From the NCBI RefSeq assembly GCF_002252565.1, contig NZ_NPML01000019.1:496001-560000 (forward strand): a stretch of 64,000 bases of DNA, in the 5' to 3' direction. Source of the stretch: Petroclostridium xylanilyticum (GTDB lineage: Bacteria > Bacillota > Clostridia > SK-Y3). Position 1 is the first letter of the stretch; the number at the start of each line of letters is the position of its first letter. Both the position numbers and the translations under genes were made by a program. Below the pieces are notes generated by a model. The model was not told the origin of the DNA, made no database searches, and saw only the letters and a program-made list of their open reading frames with translations. This document shows positions 55,823 to 64,000 of the stretch, piece by piece.

Positions 55823-56563
55823 ATGAGTAACTTTAAATTAACCATCGGGCATCTATATCCCGATCTACTTAATTTATATGGTGATAGAGGAAACATCATC
55901 GCCCTGAAAAAAAGATGTGAATGGCGTGGAATAGACGTTGAAATAAAAGAGTTTAAACTTCATGATGATATTGACTTCGGTACACTTAATATTGTATTTT
56001 TAGGCGGCGGCTCAGATAGGGAGCAGCTGCTGGTATGTAACCGTTTGAAAGAGATTAAAGCTGATATCAACCGCTATGTTGATGATAATGGAGTAATAGT
56101 TGCCATTTGTGGAGGATACCAGCTGTTAGGACATTATTATAAACTAAAGAACGAAACGATTGAAGGCCTGTCTGTATTGGACATCTATACCGAGATAGGC
56201 AATACCCGGCTCATAGGTAATGTTGTCATCGAATGTAACTTCCTGGGGGAACCTGTTAAGGTTGTAGGTTTTGAAAATCACGGCGGAAGGACCCATATTA
56301 ATGCACACCAACCTTTTGGTTCTGTGAAATATGGATATGGCAATAATGGTATTGACGGATATGAGGGTGTAATCTATAAAAATGTAATTGGGACTTATCT
56401 TCATGGCCCCTTGTTTCCAAAAAATCCAACATTAACTGACTTCATTTTATCTAAGGCACTAAAAAGGGCTTATCCGAATACCTTTACCCGGTTACAGCCT
56501 CTGGATGATTCTGTAGAAATAAGGGCCAGGGATTATATTGTCAATAGATTTCTATCCAAATAA
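55823..56563 (+). CDS. gatD: Lipid II isoglutaminyl synthase, GatD glutaminase subunit
   Basis: Class I glutamine amidotransferase that releases ammonia from glutamine and passes it to MurT. At 246 residues, the nucleophilic cysteine is in AICGGYQLLG (near 95), and the catalytic histidine is in GTYLHGPLFPKNP (near 193). The cobyric-acid-synthase-like flavour of the fold is typical. CGGAG precedes the ATG. It is second in the murT-gatD unit and is followed by a strong terminator. Confidence 0.95.
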   Translation: MSNFKLTIGHLYPDLLNLYGDRGNIIALKKRCEWRGIDVEIKEFKLHDDIDFGTLNIVFLGGGSDREQLLVCNRLKEIKADINRYVDDNGVIVAICGGYQLLGHYYKLKNETIEGLSVLDIYTEIGNTRLIGNVVIECNFLGEPVKVVGFENHGGRTHINAHQPFGSVKYGYGNNGIDGYEGVIYKNVIGTYLHGPLFPKNPTLTDFILSKALKRAYPNTFTRLQPLDDSVEIRARDYIVNRFLSK

Positions 56564-56570
56564 ATTTGAA

Positions 56571-56613
56571 GGGGTAGATCTTTAGCATTTTTAAGATCTA
56601 CCCACCCCGCTTT
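56571..56613 (+). terminator. Terminator of murT-gatD
   Basis: GGGTAGATCTT pairs with AAGATCTACCC, with a T-rich tail. Confidence 0.85.
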
Positions 56614-56635
56614 TATCTTAATTTCAAATTAAATA

Positions 56636-57568
56636 TTATTTCTTTATATACTTACTTACGATGGCTTTAATCTCTCCTTCATCATTTGAAGGCACAGGTA
56701 CATCGGCGAATATTTCCCATTCTTCAATATGTTCAACGGTTTCACCGGGGGCAGTACGTTTTAATTCCCCAAGTGACTCAATTTCAAGCATAAATTTATT
56801 TGTATAGGTTTCATAGGATACTCCAAAGTCAGGATATACGCCGTCTTTATTATGTTTATAATATTTTACAAACATGTTGTTATGATTAAAATATGCTGCC
56901 CAGCCATCTTCATTGGTAAGCCCAAATTTGAAAGGCCCTTCAGCGTTTGGATCTTGTTGAAGTGTAATGAATTTATCTCCCCAGTATACACGTTTGTCAT
57001 TCATTTTTGTATAGGGCCAAAGTGCAAGTATTCTATTCCCCAGCAAGCCGGTGTCTCTCTGCGGCTGCGGTACAATCTCCTTACCGCCCGGTGCCATTAC
57101 AGACAGTGCCCATGGTGCAAATTCTACATCCCATGCCCCGGTATTTGTTATTCTATGAATAACCTTTACTTTTGCTGATTCCGGACTCATAATAATCTCA
57201 ATTTCCTTTTGCATTTGATTCCATTTTTCTTCCTCCGGGCGCAGTTTAATCCCATTTTCTACTTCAGTCCAAGAAACTTTGCTGTTATCAGGATAATAAG
57301 AGCGTGGACTAGCCTCCGGGCTATGCCATAACCTGTGTCCGCCATAAATATGCCATTCTCCTCCACCAAATACATTAAACTGCTCTCCACCCTGGGTGAG
57401 TTCCAGTTCTTTATCTTCAAAAAACTCATTTTCCCTGCCTACAAGACCAAATCTTATAATTCTTGGACCAAAGTCCAGGGTTGCTATCAGATCAATAATA
57501 CCATTTGATACTTCTATGCAATTCCCCCACTGTCCATATGTAATTTCTTTAACAGTTACCTTTCCCAT
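56636..57568 (-). CDS. DUF4380-like/aldose-epimerase-fold protein
   Basis: A 310-residue cytosolic protein with a galactose-mutarotase-like beta-sandwich. Features are NGIIDLIATLDFGPRIIRFG near 22-41, GGEWHIYGGHRLWHSPE near 70-86 (histidine and arginine typical of sugar-binding sites), and EFAPWALSVMAPGG. No closer function can be read; it may be an epimerase or carbohydrate sensor. GGAGG lies eight bases before the ATG. It is convergent with gatD and divergent from the CcpN-like regulator. Confidence 0.75.
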   Translation of the reverse strand: MGKVTVKEITYGQWGNCIEVSNGIIDLIATLDFGPRIIRFGLVGRENEFFEDKELELTQGGEQFNVFGGGEWHIYGGHRLWHSPEASPRSYYPDNSKVSWTEVENGIKLRPEEEKWNQMQKEIEIIMSPESAKVKVIHRITNTGAWDVEFAPWALSVMAPGGKEIVPQPQRDTGLLGNRILALWPYTKMNDKRVYWGDKFITLQQDPNAEGPFKFGLTNEDGWAAYFNHNNMFVKYYKHNKDGVYPDFGVSYETYTNKFMLEIESLGELKRTAPGETVEHIEEWEIFADVPVPSNDEGEIKAIVSKYIKK

Positions 57569-57762
57569 CTTATTTACCTCCTATATAAATTTACATTATA
57601 TGTCCTATACATATTATTCTACAACTTTTTATAAAATCCTTCCTACTATATAAATTGCATTAAAGATTTTACATAACCGCAATATACCTTCTTTTTTCTT
57701 TATATTATCGTTAAATACTGATATAATAATATTAAATTAAATTTATTAAGTAGGTGTTTGCA

Positions 57763-58416
57763 TTGAATCTTACTGAGCGACAGATGAAAATTATTGAAAT
57801 AGTACAAAAGCATCAACCTATTACAGGAAATGATATTGCTGATAGACTGGGATGTACGAAACCAACCATCCGGGCTGACCTAAGTTTACTAACCCGTTCA
57901 GGTATCCTGGATGCCAAGCCTAATGTGGGATATATTTTAAATCATAAACCGGCAGATAATCCTCATGATTTTAGTTTATTTCGTGCAAAAGTTAAGGATG
58001 TAAAATCTCCGGCCGTTTATGTGGAAGAGGAGTGTTCCATACACGATGCAATTGTAAAAATATTTTTAAAAGACGCAGGCACTATTTTTGTAGTAAATGC
58101 TAACGGGTATCTGAGCGGTGTAGTTTCCCGGAAAGATTTCCTGAAAAGTATAATGGGCAATATGAATATCCACAACGTTCCTGTAGGCGTCATCATGACC
58201 AGAATGCCTAATATCATACATACACATGATGAGGAAACAGTGCTGCAAGCAGCAATGAAAATAATGGAGCATAAAATTGACAGCATGCCGGTTGTTGAAG
58301 AAGTAGGAAACAATTTATATAAAATTACAGGTAGAATATCCAAAACCACTATATCGAAAGTATTTGTTGAAATAGGAAAAAATAGTGGGGAGTGGGGAGT
58401 GGGGAGTGAGGAGTAA
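57763..58416 (+). CDS. ccpN: CcpN-like regulator: HTH plus CBS domain pair
   Basis: Repressor of gluconeogenesis in its B. subtilis relative. A helix-turn-helix occupies about residues 1-55 (GNDIADRLGCTKPTIRADLSLL), and two CBS domains (about 75-130 and 140-200) would bind adenine nucleotides. I chose TTG 57763 because AGGTG lies six bases upstream; GTG 57754 lies inside that site. It is next to PPi-PFK and near PEPCK, fitting targets. The last ten residues (SGEWGVGSEE) are translated from the GGGGAGT repeat, so the natural C-terminus was replaced or extended. Confidence 0.85.
   Translation: MNLTERQMKIIEIVQKHQPITGNDIADRLGCTKPTIRADLSLLTRSGILDAKPNVGYILNHKPADNPHDFSLFRAKVKDVKSPAVYVEEECSIHDAIVKIFLKDAGTIFVVNANGYLSGVVSRKDFLKSIMGNMNIHNVPVGVIMTRMPNIIHTHDEETVLQAAMKIMEHKIDSMPVVEEVGNNLYKITGRISKTTISKVFVEIGKNSGEWGVGSEE
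58384..58416 (+). repeat. GGGGAGT heptamer repeat inside the CcpN-like reading frame
   Basis: AGTGGGGAGTGGGGAGTG and one GAGGAG unit form the 3' end of the gene. A complementary ACTCCCACTCCCC copy is at 58617-58634 in the downstream gap. Confidence 0.75.
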
Positions 58417-58474
58417 TTATGTAGTTGTGAATGCGTTTTTGTGCTATTAGTACATCACAAATAAGAATTTTATT

Positions 58475-58505
58475 AAAAAACACATTTTTTATGTGTTTTT
58501 TTATT
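58475..58505 (+). terminator. Terminator after the CcpN-like gene
   Basis: AAAAAACACAT pairs with ATGTGTTTTTT around TTTTT, with a T-run. Confidence 0.75.
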
Positions 58506-58653
58506 GATTTTTATTTAATTATGATGTATTATTTAATTATTAATCAATATTATGACGTATCAATTATAATTAATAATACAATTAAGAGTGAGAAGTTAGC
58601 CATTTTATTCTTACTTCTAACTCCCACTCCCCATTAATCAAGGAGGAATTATC

Positions 58654-59925
58654 ATGTATCAGTTATCCGGCAACTGTCTAATCGGGCAATCCGGAGGACC
58701 GACTTCGGCAATTAATGCCAGTTTATGCGGCATCGTAGAGCAAGCTCTTAAAAGTAAAGTCATCAAAAGCGTATATGGTGCTATTAATGGCATCGAAGGG
58801 GTTTTGAAAAGACAGATATTTGACTTTGGTTCACAGGTTAAAACCCAGGAGGATTTCAAACTTTTGAAAACTACTCCTGCTGCGTATCTCGGTTCATGCC
58901 GTTACAAACTGCCTGCAGTGAATGCAGATGCAGAAATTTATGAAAGGATATTTGAAGTTTTTACTGAATATGATATTCGTTATTTCTTCTACATAGGCGG
59001 AAATGATTCTATGGATACGGTAATGAAACTTTCGGAATATGCAAAAAAGATATCCTACCCAATCAACATCATTGGTGTTCCTAAAACAATAGATAACGAC
59101 CTGGTAGGTACGGATCACACTCCTGGCTTTGGGTCTGCAGCTAAGTTCATTGCTACAACGGTTTTGGAAATTGCCCGGGATAGCAATGTATATGACCTTG
59201 ATTCTGTAACAATCATAGAAATCATGGGTAGAAATGCAGGATGGCTTACAGCTGCTTCTGCACTTGCACGTTCTGAATACAACTCAAGTCCTGATCTAAT
59301 ATATTTACCTGAAGTACCTTTTTCTATTGATAATTTTATTGAAGACATTAAAATTGTCCAAAAGCAAAAACGAAACGTTATTATTGCTGTATCTGAAGGG
59401 ATAAAAAATGTTTTTGGCGAGTATATTTGTGAAGCTGTAAGCAATGGTTTAACGGATGTATTTGGACATAAATCCCTGGGAGGAACTGCAAAGGTTCTGG
59501 AAAACTGTGTAAGAAACAGACTTCGCTGTAAAGTTCGATCTATCGAATTGAATATTCTTCAAAGATGTGCTATGCATATGGCATCCAAAACAGACCTGGA
59601 TGAAGCCTATCAAATAGGACAGGAAGCAGTAAAGGCAGCAGAAAACGGCTGTACCGGCAAAATGATGGTATTTAAAAGGGATATGGGGCCGGAATATAAA
59701 ATTTCTATTGATAGTATAGACATTCATAAAATTGCAAATGCAGAAAAAAAAGTTCCCAGAGAGTGGATAAGTGAACAGGGAAATGATATTAGCCAGGAAT
59801 TAATAAATTATATCAAACCACTCATCGTCGGAGAACCTGAACTAACAATGCGTGATGGACTTCCGGTATACCTTGTGTTAGATACTACTCCGTTTAGTCC
59901 TAAAGAAAGGGAAAAGGCAGTATAA
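58654..59925 (+). CDS. pfp: Pyrophosphate-type phosphofructokinase
   Basis: Reversible PPi:fructose-6-phosphate phosphotransferase of glycolysis and gluconeogenesis. The 423-residue protein has IGQSGGPTSAINAS near 11-24, YIGGNDSMDTV near 108, where the donor position equivalent to E. coli 104 is aspartate, and PKTIDNDLVGTDHTPGFGSAA near 140-160 with lysine at the position-124 equivalent. These two residues are those known to select PPi over ATP. MGRNAGWLTA near 193 is the catalytic helix. GGAGG precedes the ATG. It is flanked by the CcpN-like gene and PEPCK. Confidence 0.9.
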   Translation: MYQLSGNCLIGQSGGPTSAINASLCGIVEQALKSKVIKSVYGAINGIEGVLKRQIFDFGSQVKTQEDFKLLKTTPAAYLGSCRYKLPAVNADAEIYERIFEVFTEYDIRYFFYIGGNDSMDTVMKLSEYAKKISYPINIIGVPKTIDNDLVGTDHTPGFGSAAKFIATTVLEIARDSNVYDLDSVTIIEIMGRNAGWLTAASALARSEYNSSPDLIYLPEVPFSIDNFIEDIKIVQKQKRNVIIAVSEGIKNVFGEYICEAVSNGLTDVFGHKSLGGTAKVLENCVRNRLRCKVRSIELNILQRCAMHMASKTDLDEAYQIGQEAVKAAENGCTGKMMVFKRDMGPEYKISIDSIDIHKIANAEKKVPREWISEQGNDISQELINYIKPLIVGEPELTMRDGLPVYLVLDTTPFSPKEREKAV

Positions 59926-59954
59926 AAAATGGGTTGCGTTGCAACCCATTTTTT
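59924..59954. terminator. Bidirectional terminator between PPi-PFK and pckG
   Basis: AAAATGGGTTGC pairs with GCAACCCATTTT around GTT, with T-runs on both strands. Confidence 0.9.
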
Positions 59955-59962
59955 ATATATCA

Positions 59963-61714
59963 TTATTTGCTTAATCTTTCTTCCAAAGCTTTTAATTCAT
60001 CTTTGATAGCCTGTGGCAATCTGTCGCCAAACTTTTCAAAGAATTCTTTTTGACCTTTAACATCTTCCATCCATACACTCTTATCTACCTTCAGAAGCTC
60101 TTTCATAACTTCTTCTGAGATGTCAAGTCCTTCAGTATTGATAGCATCAACAGTTGGGAGGTAACCGATAGGTGTTTCAACAGCTTCAACCTTGCCTTCA
60201 CATCTGTCGATAATCCAGTTCAATACGCGGAGGTTGTCACCGAATCCAGGCCAGATGAATTTACCGTTTTCATCCAAACGGAACCAGTTAACATGGAATA
60301 TCTTTGGTGCCTTTGGAATCTTTTTACCCATTTCAAGCCAGTGTCCAAAATAGTCAGCCATGTTATAGCCGCAGAATGGAATCATAGCCATGGGGTCACG
60401 TCTTACAACCCCTACAGCACCTATAGCAGCAGCTGTTGTTTCGGATGCCATGGTAGCTCCTACGAATACACCGTGCTGCCAGTTAAATGCTTCATATACC
60501 AATGGAGCAGTTTTGGCCCTACGTCCGCCGAATACGATCGCAGAGATTGGTACTCCCTGCGGGCTTTCCCATTCAGGAGAAATGCATGGGCATTGTCTTG
60601 CCGGAGCTGTAAATCTGGAGTTTGGATGCGCCCCCTTAACGCCACTTTCAGGAGTCCATGGGTTGCCCTTCCAGTCGATACCTTCCTTTGGAGGCTCTCC
60701 ATCAAGCCCTTCCCACCATACAGTTCCTTCAGGAGTCATTACAACGTTAGTAAAGATAGTATTCTTTTGAACGGTTGCCAGTGCATTTGGATTGGTCTTG
60801 GAGCTGGTTCCAGGAGCGACACCAAAGAAACCTGCTTCAGGGTTGATAGCCCAAAGACGTCCGTCCTCACCAACTCGGAGCCAAGCAATATCATCACCAA
60901 CGGTCCATACCTTATAGCCTTTTAATTCTTCAGGAGGAATTAACATAGCCAGATTGGTCTTACCGCAGGCACTTGGGAATGCAGCAGCTATGTATTTTAC
61001 TTCACCCTGTGGATTTTCCAAGCCAAGGATCAGCATATGTTCTGCCATCCAGCCTTCTTGTTTACCCTGGTAGCTTGCTATTCTGAGTGCAAAGCACTTC
61101 TTGCTTAAAAGAACGTTTCCGCCGTAGCCTGAGTTAATACTCCAGATAGTATTGTCCTGAGGGAAATGAACGATATAACGATTTTCCGGATCGATGTCTT
61201 TTCTGGCATGTAAGCATTTAACGAAATCCGGTGAATCTCCCAATTCATCCAATACTTTCTTGCCTACCCTGGTCATGATATCCATGTTCAATACAACATA
61301 GATGCTGTCTGTAAGCTCAATACCTATCTTGCTGAAGGGTGAGCCGAAAGGTCCCATCATGAAAGGAATAACATACATCGTTCTGCCTTTCATAGAACCG
61401 TCAAAGAGTTTTGTTAATCTTTCATACATTTCTTTTGGATCCACCCAGTTGTTGGTTGGACCTGCCTCTTCCTTGGTAGGAGTACAAATAAATGTTCTGT
61501 CTTCTACTCTTGCAACGTCATTTTCTGCGGTACGGTGAAGATAGCAGCCAGGAAGTTTTTCCTGGTTAAGCTCTATAATTTCACCTGTTGCTAAAGCTTC
61601 CTTTCTTAGCTGATCCTTTTGTTCTTCAGACCCGTCAATCCATACGACTTTGTCGGGCTTGGTCAATTTAACCATTTCGTCAAGCCATTGTAGTACAACC
61701 TTATTGTTAGTCAT
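59963..61714 (-). CDS. pckG: Phosphoenolpyruvate carboxykinase (GTP)
   Basis: Converts oxaloacetate and GTP to PEP and CO2, or the reverse in fermentation. The 583-residue protein has the GTP-class kinase-1 motif [13 protein letters not shown] near 252-264 with its reactive cysteine, the metal-binding VGDDIAW near 278, and [14 protein letters not shown] near 293. Anaerobes of this group use it in malate or succinate branches. AAAGGAG lies seven bases before the ATG. It is convergent with PPi-PFK, with which it forms a phosphate-donor-flexible carbon node. Confidence 0.97.
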   Translation of the reverse strand: MTNNKVVLQWLDEMVKLTKPDKVVWIDGSEEQKDQLRKEALATGEIIELNQEKLPGCYLHRTAENDVARVEDRTFICTPTKEEAGPTNNWVDPKEMYERLTKLFDGSMKGRTMYVIPFMMGPFGSPFSKIGIELTDSIYVVLNMDIMTRVGKKVLDELGDSPDFVKCLHARKDIDPENRYIVHFPQDNTIWSINSGYGGNVLLSKKCFALRIASYQGKQEGWMAEHMLILGLENPQGEVKYIAAAFPSACGKTNLAMLIPPEELKGYKVWTVGDDIAWLRVGEDGRLWAINPEAGFFGVAPGTSSKTNPNALATVQKNTIFTNVVMTPEGTVWWEGLDGEPPKEGIDWKGNPWTPESGVKGAHPNSRFTAPARQCPCISPEWESPQGVPISAIVFGGRRAKTAPLVYEAFNWQHGVFVGATMASETTAAAIGAVGVVRRDPMAMIPFCGYNMADYFGHWLEMGKKIPKAPKIFHVNWFRLDENGKFIWPGFGDNLRVLNWIIDRCEGKVEAVETPIGYLPTVDAINTEGLDISEEVMKELLKVDKSVWMEDVKGQKEFFEKFGDRLPQAIKDELKALEERLSK

Positions 61715-61904
61715 GGTTTTTCTCCTTTCATTTCGTTGCTTTGGGTTTTTGTGAGAAGGGAGGTAACGTCATATTGTTATACTTTTAACAATCGCAACCG
61801 GAACTACAAAATCAAAATCCTCTCCCTAATTCTATTTATATTCTACATTATACTCTAAATTCCTTCTTAAATAAAGAAAAATTTTTAAAAATTTTAAAAC
61901 TTTT

Positions 61905-62762
61905 TTAAAAAATTGCATTTGCGAGTTCTGCAAATTGCATAATTGATAATGTTTCTCCTCTTTGATCTTCTCTAATCCCAATACTTATGAGCATTTCCTT
62001 TATTTGCTCTTTTGACATGGTGAATAATCCTGAGTTCGATAATGCATTCACCAGTGTCTTTCTTCTTTGCCCAAACGCAGCTTTTACGACATTGAAAAAC
62101 TTTTTTTCATCTTCCACCTCAACAGGAGGTTGTCTAAGTATATCAAGCTTTATTACTACTGATTCCACCTTTGGCTGCGGCATGAAACAATGGGGAGGCA
62201 CTGTGGCAATAATACAAGGTTTTGTAAAATACTGCACAGCAACACTTAATGCTCCATAGTCTTTTTCCCCTGCTTTCGCTGCCATCCTCTCGGCAACTTC
62301 CTTTTGTACCATCACAATAATACTATCTATGTTTAGCTTTTTTTCCAATAGTCCCATAATAATTGGTGTAGTGATATAATACGGTAAATTAGCCGCCACT
62401 TTTACATCCATATTGGGAAATTCATTATTTATTATTGCATTCATATCTACTTTCAATGCGTCAGCATTTATTATTTTCACATTTTTATATTCACCAAGCG
62501 TTTCGTTTAAAATAGGTAAAAGGTGAGAATCCAATTCTATCGCTACCACTTTTCCAGCTTTTTCCGCAAGCGCCTGCGTTAGAACACCTATCCCTGGCCC
62601 AATCTCTATAACGCCGGTATTTTCTCCTATTTCTGCCGAACTTACAATTTTATCAAGGACATTTGAATCTATAAGAAAATTTTGCCCCAGGTTTTTATTA
62701 AAACGAAAACCGTATTTAGTGATAATTTCTTTTAGAACTTTTGGTGATGAAAGTTTATCCAT
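61905..62762 (-). CDS. rsmA: 16S rRNA dimethyladenosine transferase
   Basis: KsgA dimethylates A1518 and A1519 in helix 45 of 16S rRNA, using SAM. At 285 residues the signature NFLIDSNVLDKIV (about 28-40) leads to motif I EIGPGIGVLT (52-61), and the catalytic NLPYYITTPI lies near 124-133. The length is normal. GGAGG lies eight bases before the ATG. It shows the usual Firmicute pairing with a YabE-like gene upstream, but the RNase M5 gene that normally sits between is missing. Confidence 0.97.
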   Translation of the reverse strand: MDKLSSPKVLKEIITKYGFRFNKNLGQNFLIDSNVLDKIVSSAEIGENTGVIEIGPGIGVLTQALAEKAGKVVAIELDSHLLPILNETLGEYKNVKIINADALKVDMNAIINNEFPNMDVKVAANLPYYITTPIIMGLLEKKLNIDSIIVMVQKEVAERMAAKAGEKDYGALSVAVQYFTKPCIIATVPPHCFMPQPKVESVVIKLDILRQPPVEVEDEKKFFNVVKAAFGQRRKTLVNALSNSGLFTMSKEQIKEMLISIGIREDQRGETLSIMQFAELANAIF

Positions 62763-62792
62763 ATATAAAACCTCCTTTGCATTATTTTTTGT

Positions 62793-62856
62793 GCCGGGAC
62801 TATCCGGCGTGGCAGTTAGTATGAAAGTAGCGTTGATTGGTCAGGGCTTCGACATG
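62793..62856. repeat. GTGCCG-CCGGCGTG hairpin repeat, copy 2
   Basis: GTGCCGG and CCGGCGTG arms are followed by GCAGTTAGTATGAAA and TTCGACATG, matching 24376-24430. A third, shorter relative (GTGCCCGGCGTGG, GTTAATAA) is at 63079-63100. Confidence 0.5.
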
Positions 62857-62908
62857 GGGACAGTTCCTCAGTCGCATGAAAACCACATGCGACAGACGAA
62901 CCGTCCCC
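62856..62908. repeat. REP-like palindrome
   Basis: GGGGAC-GTTC-GTCGCATG arms pair with CATGCGAC-GAAC-GTCCCC, giving a 53-bp cruciform. Palindromes of this GGGGACGGTTC type are dispersed in many clostridial genomes. Together with 62793-62856 it fills part of the 400-bp ksgA-yabE gap. I see no gene in the rest of that gap (62909-63120). Confidence 0.7.
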
Positions 62909-63121
62909 AAGCCGCATCCCTTCTACCTGCTAAATCGGATGTTTAGAGCGGCGAAAGAGAGTGAGACTTGTGGCCATTCCACGCCGAAAAGCACTATTTG
63001 CGAGGTTTGCACTAACAAGTGGTGTGTTCCCATGTCTCGCCCGAACAACCAAGCGCATTTTCATCATTATTTGTGCTGGATGTGCCCGGCGTGGGGGTTA
63101 ATAAGAAAATGCTCCAAACTA

Positions 63122-63149
63122 AATATAAAACGCCGGGCAGAACCCGGCG
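63122..63149 (-). terminator. Terminator of the YabE-like gene
   Basis: CGCCGGG (63131-63137) pairs with CCCGGCG (63143-63149). The minus-strand tail is TTTTATATTT. Confidence 0.85.
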
Positions 63150-63160
63150 ACCTTGGTACT

Positions 63161-64000
63161 CTATTCTAATATGTACACTTTAACTTTCCTTATTCCAAAC
63201 TTTTTAACAAAAGCAGGATCATCATAGAAAAGGTCTATAATATCACCTTTGACTCCTCCTCCTATGTCGCCTGCCACAGCAAACCCATAGGACCAGGAGC
63301 CGTTAGCTCCTTCTATATATAACCTTGAATACAGCGGTATAGTCTTGGGGTCAACAGCAACTACCCCATGCCTTGCTTTCATTCCCGTATAGGTAACACC
63401 ATAATTGGGATCTCCAGGATTTTTACCACAACTTTCATAGGACAGGTCATAAGCAGTAGCTCTCATATTTAATACTTTTCTATATCTAAAGCTTTCTCCA
63501 CGGGAAGTCTTGTGCATTGCTACTGTACCGTATTCGTTAATTTGATCTACAGGTTGTGATACAATATTATCACTAATAAGCTTTCTTGAAACTTCTTTTC
63601 CGTCATGTAGCACTACAGCATATTTCTTCTCTCTTGTGCCTTCAACACCCTGCTGTACAATTCTGTTTTTCCCTTTATCCATTTTTTCACTTGCACGATT
63701 TACTGTTTTAAATGGGATTTTTTCTTTGATAGTTTCTATATTTTCTACGACTCTTACAATAGAAATTTGCATTTGGGCGGATATTTGATCAGTTAGATTG
63801 TAATTTACCATATCTTTCTCATTTAGTTGAATATTTGCTTGTTCTAAAACCTCTTTTACAGTATCTTTAACAGTTTTTAAAGCTACTTCATTCCCATCAA
63901 CCAGTACTGTCACAGGCACTGCCCTCTTAATGGTAATTTCCTGATGCTTGCTAAGCTTTGTTTCAGGCGAAGGCTGTATTTCATCTCCATCGTATAACTG
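63161..64000 (-). CDS. YabE-like 3D-domain wall hydrolase (N-terminus lies beyond the window)
   Basis: C-terminal 279 residues of a resuscitation-factor/YabE-like exported protein. A DUF348-type domain at the edge (VTVLVDGNEVALKTVKDTVKEVL, about residues 29-51) and a G5-like stretch (IPFKTV ... GTREKKYAVVLHDGKEV) precede a 3D domain (YDLSYESCGKNPGDPNYGVTYTG, near 190). The 3D aspartates (VAVDPKTIPLYSRLYI, AGDIGGGVKGDIIDLFYDD) are complete; this fold is seen in lytic transglycosylases. The frame is open to base 64000. Position next to ksgA supports YabE. Confidence 0.9.
   Translation of the reverse strand, partial: QLYDGDEIQPSPETKLSKHQEITIKRAVPVTVLVDGNEVALKTVKDTVKEVLEQANIQLNEKDMVNYNLTDQISAQMQISIVRVVENIETIKEKIPFKTVNRASEKMDKGKNRIVQQGVEGTREKKYAVVLHDGKEVSRKLISDNIVSQPVDQINEYGTVAMHKTSRGESFRYRKVLNMRATAYDLSYESCGKNPGDPNYGVTYTGMKARHGVVAVDPKTIPLYSRLYIEGANGSWSYGFAVAGDIGGGVKGDIIDLFYDDPAFVKKFGIRKVKVYILE

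Noticed and set aside
60293-60925. A 210-codon plus-strand open frame
   Set aside because: It is antisense to the conserved pckG gene and has no supporting signals.
62837-63169. A 110-codon cysteine-rich open frame in the ksgA-yabE gap
   Set aside because: It runs through the REP-like palindrome and into the terminator of the opposite gene, has no ribosome site and matches no domain I know; several cysteines appear by chance.

Overview
The window reads as chromosome of a low-GC, endospore-forming Gram-positive anaerobe of the class Clostridia. The evidence is a T-box leader on glyS, a cyclic-di-AMP riboswitch, MurT/GatD, germination-type CwlD- and SleB-like wall hydrolases, an S-layer (SLH) anchored giant exoprotein, GTP-dependent PEP carboxykinase and a pyrophosphate-type phosphofructokinase. 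Genus and species cannot be fixed from the sequence alone; a cellulolytic or Acetivibrio/Ruminiclostridium-like relative is a guess.

Layout. 0-3.3 kb: a three-component sugar-sensing operon on the minus strand (sugar-binding protein, YesM/LytS-type kinase, YesN-type regulator cut by the window edge). 3.4-7.3 kb: marR-MATE pair with a palindromic operator, a degenerate IS remnant, then a second MATE pump. 7.6-8.2 kb: an RNase H-like exonuclease. 8.4-14.3 kb: one complete rRNA operon on the minus strand (16S, tRNA-Ala, tRNA-Ile, 23S, 5S) driven by three tandem promoters. 14.8-24.3 kb: a frameshifted stalk-domain protein, two uracil-DNA glycosylases, a YdjM-like hydrolase, an LCP protein, a small DMT transporter, four tRNAs, CwlD-like amidase, PhoH2 and a YkvI-like transporter. 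24.5-34.6 kb: one 3,370-residue surface protein with PHP, 5'-nucleotidase, calcineurin-like and propeller regions ending in three SLH repeats. 34.8-43.3 kb: small unknowns, ferritin, AIM24 protein, a LexA-box-controlled WYL-like gene, glyS with T-box, YhcC and PfkA. 43.5-47.9 kb: SDR oxidoreductase whose Shine-Dalgarno is split from its ATG by an IS607-type element, then a riboswitch-controlled SleB-like hydrolase. 48-53.4 kb: toprim protein, DeoB, cupin, phospholipase C, DUF815 ATPase, rubredoxin-like protein. 53.5-53.8 kb: twin small-RNA-like repeats. 54.3-64 kb: murT-gatD, a CcpN-like regulator next to PPi-PFK and PEPCK, ksgA, and a YabE-like 3D-domain protein cut by the window end.

The central-carbon genes fit together: an ATP-type and a PPi-type PFK, a CcpN-type repressor of gluconeogenesis, and GTP-PEPCK suggest a PPi/GTP-linked glycolysis-gluconeogenesis node. 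The most unusual genome-scale trait is the intergenic DNA. Short hexamer or heptamer motifs (YGTGAAC, GGGGAGT, CTCCGAA and AGATTR) occur again and again, usually as inverted pairs that can fold into hairpins. They lie in the rRNA operon spacers, at gene ends, and within a nearly identical 151-153 bp palindromic element present twice.

The strongest points for follow-up are: the IS607 insertion that can be undone on paper to restore a perfect ribosome-binding site; its TnpA with the catalytic core missing; the 82-bp duplicated LexA-box promoter; the twin terminator-bearing RNA elements; the 11-bp tandem duplication that disconnects a signal peptide from its protein; and the giant multi-phosphoesterase.
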